Assembly (NCBI RefSeq): GCF_000006405.1
Contig: NW_003214659.1
Location: 4,177-25,631, forward strand
Source: Perkinsus marinus ATCC 50983
Taxonomy: Eukaryota; Perkinsozoa; Perkinsida; Perkinsidae
Length of the DNA: 21,455 nucleotides
Direction: 5' to 3'
The number at the start of each line of letters is the position of its first letter. Position 1 is the stretch's first letter. Both the position numbers and the translations under genes were made by a program. The notes beneath the pieces were generated by a model. The model searched no databases, was not told the DNA's origin, and saw only the letters and a list, made by a program, of their open reading frames with translations. This document shows positions 16,900 to 21,455 of this stretch, piece after piece.

Positions 16900-17529
16900 C
16901 GATCTCATGTCGGCTTGGCAAACAAAGTGGAGGTTTTTCCTGGGAGTTGATAGCGACATTAACACAAGTATACAGATCAGACGATGATGATACTGTCGTT
17001 GTAGCACTGTCGCTCACAACCCGCCGCCTTTTGCCTTCTCTATGGCACACTGCACAATACGACCGATCATTGCCATCACGGTCATTACTCTTGGCAGGAC
17101 CGGAGGGAGGATATCGACTGAAAAAGTCTACATTCGACTGCTGAGCCCCCTTACGATGGATAATATCAAAATCATATTCACAAAGTCTCAGAACCCATCG
17201 ACACAGCCGGGGCTTTTTAGGCGAGACATGTAATAACCATCGAAGATTATCGTGATCAGTCACGATTGTGAAGTGACGCCCATATAGATAGTAGTGCCAG
17301 TGCTCAACAGCCCACAAGACGGCAAGTAACTCTACCTGCTCTGTAGACCACTTACTTTCGGCCGATGACAGAGCTCGACGAACTTGGCGAACTTTATGGG
17401 ACGCTCCACACCGTTATCATCCACTTGACAGAGAGCAGCTCCGAGACCGTGACTGCTCCCATCAGCTTGTACGATGAAGGGTTTGGTGAAATCTGGATGA
17501 ACGAGAACCGAGTCAGAAAGGGAATGCTT
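16900..17529 (-). mobile_element. RNase H region
   Basis: Contains HYYLYGRHFTIVTDHDNLRWLL and the tail DIIHRKGAQQSNVDFFSRYP, typical of the RNase H domain and its junction to integrase in Ty3/Gypsy pol. Confidence 0.8.
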
Positions 17530-19077
17530 TATATCTTCAAACTCTGACTGCTCAACGTCACCCCATCGCCACGTGACATTTTCACGAGTAAGTCGACGAA
17601 GGTGAAATGTACGGGAAGCATAGTCACGTATATGATCTCGGTACTACCGAGTCGGTAGTAGCCACTCAGACCCAGAAAGGCTTGCAATTGAGGCTTACTG
17701 GTCAGAGTACTGATAGCAGAGATCTCCTTCGCCTTTGAGGGATCAGGGGAAATGCCTTCTCTGGATACACGATGGCCAACATAATCGATCTGAGGCAGTC
17801 CGAAATGACACTTGGAAGGTTTGAGACGAATGCCCTTCTCGAGACACCTTTCAAAGACTCGAGCGAGATGGGCCAGATGATCCTTCCAAGATATACTACT
17901 CACCAGCAGATCGTCCATGTAGGCCACAAGAGGGATATGGCCCCCTACTATCGCTCTCACAGAGCAAATCTGCGAAAACCCTCACGACCATGCGCATAAA
18001 GGACGCTGGTGCTCCTTGGAGCCCGAATGGCAATCTGAGATATTCAAATATACCATAGGGAGTAGTAAAAGAAGTTTTACAGATGTGGGCCTCGTCCATG
18101 GCTATGTGCCAAAAACCAGAGTACATGTCCAGTTTGGAGAAGTAGCATTTCCCAGACAACGTTGAGAGTAGAGTATTGATCTGAGGTAGTGGAAAACTGT
18201 CGAATTGAGTTATCGCATTCAGCCTGCGATAATCCACTACAAGTCTAGGGCGAACCTTCTCGCCATGCTCATCCTTCTTACTCACAATCAAGACAGGAGA
18301 GCTCCACGGACTATTACTTGGTCTACAAATCCCTTCGGCCACCATCCGATCTAGTTCAGTTTTCACGAACTGCACCTGGCTCTCTGGGATGGCATAAGGA
18401 GTACAGTAGATTGGTGGGTGATCACCCGTCTCAATACGATGCTTGTACCCCTCAATCTCACTGAATATTTCACCTGGCAGATGGAAGGCTCGGCAGTACT
18501 TAGTTATAAGTAACTTCAGATCAGCCCGTTGCTCAGCAGATAGGTCATTACATTCCTCCAACTTTATGGCCTTGAGCACCTCAGCCGCGTACTGCTCATC
18601 TCGCCTCGGCCCAGTTCGATCTCCTGTAGGCGGCAAATCACGATCAGGATCACGAAAAATTTCCTCACGGGCCTCATCCAGCTTCTCTTTCTCCTTTCTG
18701 AGCTCAGCACGTAGAGAGTCTGAGACTTTTTCACCACCGCCATTGACGATCCGGCCTATGGGCTCATAACTTCGTAATGGTATTGGTTTCGGGGATGTGT
18801 TTGCCACGAGGATGTTGAAGGAGCCAAAACTTACAGATGACGTATCAATCGGACCGTCGACGACAAAATACTTTCCATTCCCATTGATACCAACATCTTT
18901 CACCCAGGGATTGTCCGGTAGTGATACATGCTGTTGTGAGAAGCACACATTTACTTCATTGAGCCCAGGCTGGAGGAGAGTGGAGAAATTACAGCGGACG
19001 AGGTCAACAGTATTCATAACCAAGTCGCTTCGAGAGCCTGATGTACTCTCCGTACAATCAAGCACAGTAGTATACAT
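17530..19077 (-). mobile_element. Reverse transcriptase region
   Basis: Recognised by PWSSPVLIVSKKD, RLVVDYRRLN, FSKLDMYSGFWHI, YLRLPFGLQGAPASF, the YMDD box and FLGLSGYYR, in the normal Ty3/Gypsy order. Confidence 0.9.
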
Positions 19078-20095
19078 TCTGTGACAGTACGCCAGTGATT
19101 GTGGCCGATTTGAACAATTCGATCAACACAGTTGATACGAGCATTGAGCAGAGTCAGGTGGTTGATGCCCAGTATCAAGGGCCATTGGAGTCCATCAATC
19201 ACAGGACATTCCATCCGCACAGAATGATCTTTCTCACCATCGAAACACATTGGTACTTCTTGTACTAGTGACGTTGTGAAGGTCGCTTCTTCAGATGCCA
19301 TACCGACTTCGATGGGAGATGCCACCTTACCGCAACGATAGCCCAACGATTGTAAATAGTTAGCATGCTCTCGACTCACCAGACTTATACTGCAACAGGT
19401 GTCGATGAGTGTTCTCACACCTGGCAAGTCATGCCTTGGTGATATGGAAGTGGCCAGAATTTGGCGTCTCGATACATCTTGTCCAATATCACCGGCATTC
19501 ACATATATGGGCATGGCAAGGAAGTCGTCCTTCTCTCGAGGATCGATCATGGAGTGAGCAGCATCCTCTGTTTTCTCCTCCTTATCACGTCGGTGCACCG
19601 AAATATTAGGGGAACTTTGGTCATCATGCTGTCTGCGATTTGACTCCAGCAGACTCACTTTATATCTTTTCCTCGGAGCCTGTCCTCTCCGGGCGGTACC
19701 CTGCCGATAACCGTACCCCTTGGCCTTGCCCTTTCCTCCTTTACGCCCCTTACCACGACCTTTTGAGGTCTGGTTTGAGAAGAAATCTCTATTGGTTACC
19801 CATTGTGACTCATCAAAGGAAGCTTGATCATAGAAGCTTCTAGGCGGCCACGTGCACTGAGATATTGGTCCTTGACTGCTCTCTGCCGCGCCAGTCGAGC
19901 ACCAAGGCTCGCTAGCTGGCTTTAGAGAGATTCCAGTCCTATCGATAGGTTGCTGGTTCCAGCCAGCGTGAGAAACTCGGCTCTCTGCCGGCCACCTGGA
20001 CCAACTCCTATCGGTGAACTTACAGTCTCGAGCAAAATGTTCTTCTCTTCCACACCTATAGCATTGCAATGCCGAACACCATACTGTGTTGTCAG
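19078..20095 (-). mobile_element. Nucleocapsid knuckle and aspartic protease region
   Basis: A CCHC zinc knuckle CYRCGREEHFARDC is followed by a basic Gly/Lys-rich stretch (GRGKGRKGGKGKAKG) suited to RNA binding, then a retropepsin-like segment around LIDTCCSISLVS. The order is typical of the gag/pol boundary in Ty3/Gypsy elements. Confidence 0.7.
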
Positions 20096-20860
20096 TTATG
20101 GGTGATGGACAGGGAGCGCTCGTCTTCGGGTTGTGGAAGGTCTCGAAACGTCTAGCCGCCTCAAGTAACAATTGGATAGAGTCATACTTAATCTGTCGGG
20201 CAACAATCTCTTTACGGATCTCTTCCCGCAGCTTGAATGCACAATGAACCGCAACTGCAACTGAAGGCCATTAACCTTAGTCGATCCATTCTCCTCCTGG
20301 GAGGTAGTCACATAGATTTTAGGGATCAACTTCTGCAGATCATGATGGAGATCCAGAAATCGCACAGAGAATTCTTCTACTGTCTCATCGACATTCTGAG
20401 ACATAGCATTGAACTTGGTGAGTAGATCGAGAGTCTTCTCCTCCTTAGGTTTCCCTCTTTTAGAAGATAGGAAACTCTGAACTTTTTTGTAGTAGTTACG
20501 ATAGTCCTCCTCTGACTTGGCACTCGTGAGCTCAGAATGATACTGAGACTCAGCTAACCTCACCAAATCGAAAGCCCTCTTATCTTGCATCACTTGCTGT
20601 TTCAGCAGAGCAACCCAATGTTTCGTAGGGGTCTCTGTAGTCGCAAGAATGGACCTCAATTGATGCAAGAAGTCATCTAAATCATCCGTCGATCTGTAGA
20701 CGGGCAGAACGACATTAGGTAGTCTTAGACCAACAAGAGTTGCCGATGACGATGATGATGACCGATTATCACGAATCTGAGTCATCTGAGTCACCACTTC
20801 TGTAAGCTGTGTCAGCTTATCAGTCAATGCCTCAATCTTCTCAGTGGAAGCATCAGACAT
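20096..20860 (-). mobile_element. gag region
   Basis: A capsid-type protein region that begins 21 bp after the 5' LTR. The N-terminus has a heptad-like coiled coil (about residues 5-30) and a Ser run, followed by a helical domain with the FHNP-less capsid pattern seen in many protist Ty3/Gypsy elements (FLHQLRSIL, then EEFSVRFLDLHHDLQ). Part of a fossil copy. Confidence 0.7.
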
Positions 20861-20861
20861 T

Positions 20862-20880
20862 TCTCGGCGAAAGCCCCCAA
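20862..20880 (-). promoter_or_regulatory. Primer-binding site
   Basis: Two bases inside the 5' LTR the element strand reads TGGGGGCTTTCGCCGAG, starting with TGG as expected for pairing with a tRNA CCA end. The donor tRNA is not identified. The gag ATG follows immediately (20860). Confidence 0.65.
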
Positions 20881-20881
20881 A

Positions 20882-21110
20882 TGTTGTAGGGTTCGGGACA
20901 GATATGAACTAAGTGGTGATTCTAGTGCTCAGATGAGGTAACACAACCCAGAGGGACTTTAGTATAAGTGGTTGGATGAAGTAGTGAGGTTGGAGTGACA
21001 AAGAGGAGCGCCAACAGCTGGAACAGCCACCAACTACGACCAGCCTCCCCGATTAGCTATGGATTAAATAGAGCACGCGAGTACAAATGACTGCGCAAGA
21101 TCCCACTACA
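20882..21110 (-). repeat. 5' LTR of the 14493-21110 element
   Basis: 229 bp, identical to the copy at 14493-14721 except for one G/A difference. On the element strand it begins TGTAGTGGG and ends CTACAACA. Confidence 0.95.
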
Positions 21111-21455
21111 AGCTTCTAGTGAAACTCACGAAATAACGTGGTAGTAAGGGTTCCAATGACGGGAATTCGCTATTCGCAAACTCTTGGATCTATCCCCCAA
21201 AAAAGATTTGAGTGAGGGGGGAATGGAGGCGGTTTCCGCGAGCCGTCCGGCTCGGACGGAAACCGCAACATGGGGTTGATGCACCCGCTAAACGCCAAGT
21301 CGCGTTAATCACGATGTGATAAACAGGAAGTGATAATCGACTTTATCACGTCGCGAAAAAAACGTTACTGAAAACCGCCTTTTCCCGAAAATCACGAATC
21401 GTATATCGGCGATATACGACATGATATCGCGTTATATCACGTTATGCGATATATC
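21111..21455. other. Flank of the LTR element: no gene, folded repeats, ends inside an unidentified structure
   Basis: A compound hairpin fills 21229-21266: outer arms GCGGTTTCCG / CGGAAACCGC and inner CGAGCC / GGCTCG. From 21305 on, the motif GTGATA/TATCAC recurs five or six times in both orientations, GTGATAA repeats exactly 14 nt apart (21316, 21330), and CGTATATC-ggc-GATATACG lies at about 21400-21419. This may be the subterminal repeat region of another DNA element whose rest is beyond the window. Confidence 0.45.

Larger units (their letters stand above)
14493..21110 (-). mobile_element. Ty3/Gypsy-type LTR retrotransposon, young but broken
   Basis: This is a 6618-bp element transcribed on the minus strand, bounded by two 229-bp LTRs that differ at one base and begin TG and end CA. 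A 4-bp AGCT duplication lies at 14489-14492 and 21111-21114. Parts in order: 5' LTR (20882-21110), primer-binding site, gag, nucleocapsid knuckle and protease, reverse transcriptase, RNase H, integrase, polypurine tract, 3' LTR (14493-14721). RT-RNase H-integrase order marks it as Ty3/Gypsy. Nearly identical LTRs imply a recent insertion. The coding region looks broken, with on the order of five or six interruptions, although a gag/pol shift may be natural to the family. No envelope gene is seen. Confidence 0.93.

Noticed and set aside
18443-19084. Plus-strand open frames over the retrotransposon
   Set aside because: They are mirror frames of the minus-strand pol region with no independent family similarity.

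Overview
The window is eukaryotic nuclear DNA. Host genes are split by many short GT-AG introns (mostly 37-67 nt) and lie among LINE, DNA-transposon and LTR-retrotransposon insertions. The compact introns, moderate GC and element mix would fit a Perkinsus-like alveolate or another protist, but no ribosomal or organelle marker is present, so this placement is a guess.

Layout. From 27 to 6228 (+) runs a glucose-6-phosphate 1-epimerase (hexose-6-phosphate mutarotase) gene in at least eight exons. Its third intron is 4.6 kb because a small inverted-repeat element (MITE A) landed there and was later hit by a 5'-truncated LINE (624-3253, antisense) and by a 1.7 kb TA-flanked inverted-repeat element (3297-5019). 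A second copy of the same MITE lies in intron 5. From 6300 to 7072 there are unassigned exon-like stretches and one clear coding block. From about 8500 to 9356 (-) there is a peptidase S41-like gene that looks decayed. A 15-exon S10 serine carboxypeptidase gene occupies 11330-13814 (-), with a signal peptide and the full catalytic triad. From 14493 to 21110 (-) lies a Ty3/Gypsy-type LTR retrotransposon with nearly identical 229 bp LTRs: a young but broken copy. The last 345 bases are hairpin-rich and end inside something unidentified.

The most unusual signal is not a gene. The window is sprinkled with short hairpins, and at about 17 of them a 4-8 nt direct repeat recurs exactly 14 nt downstream, with an inverted copy of the same sequence in between. 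Each looks like an insertion of exactly 14 nt (inverted segment plus direct duplication always totals 14, although each part varies). They lie in introns, intergenic DNA and transposon interiors. One lies in a coding exon, directly before the putative catalytic glutamate codon of the epimerase, and the LTR element itself sits in the middle of another. I know of no described element with this rule. It could be a fixed-length templated mutation process or an extremely short mobile unit.
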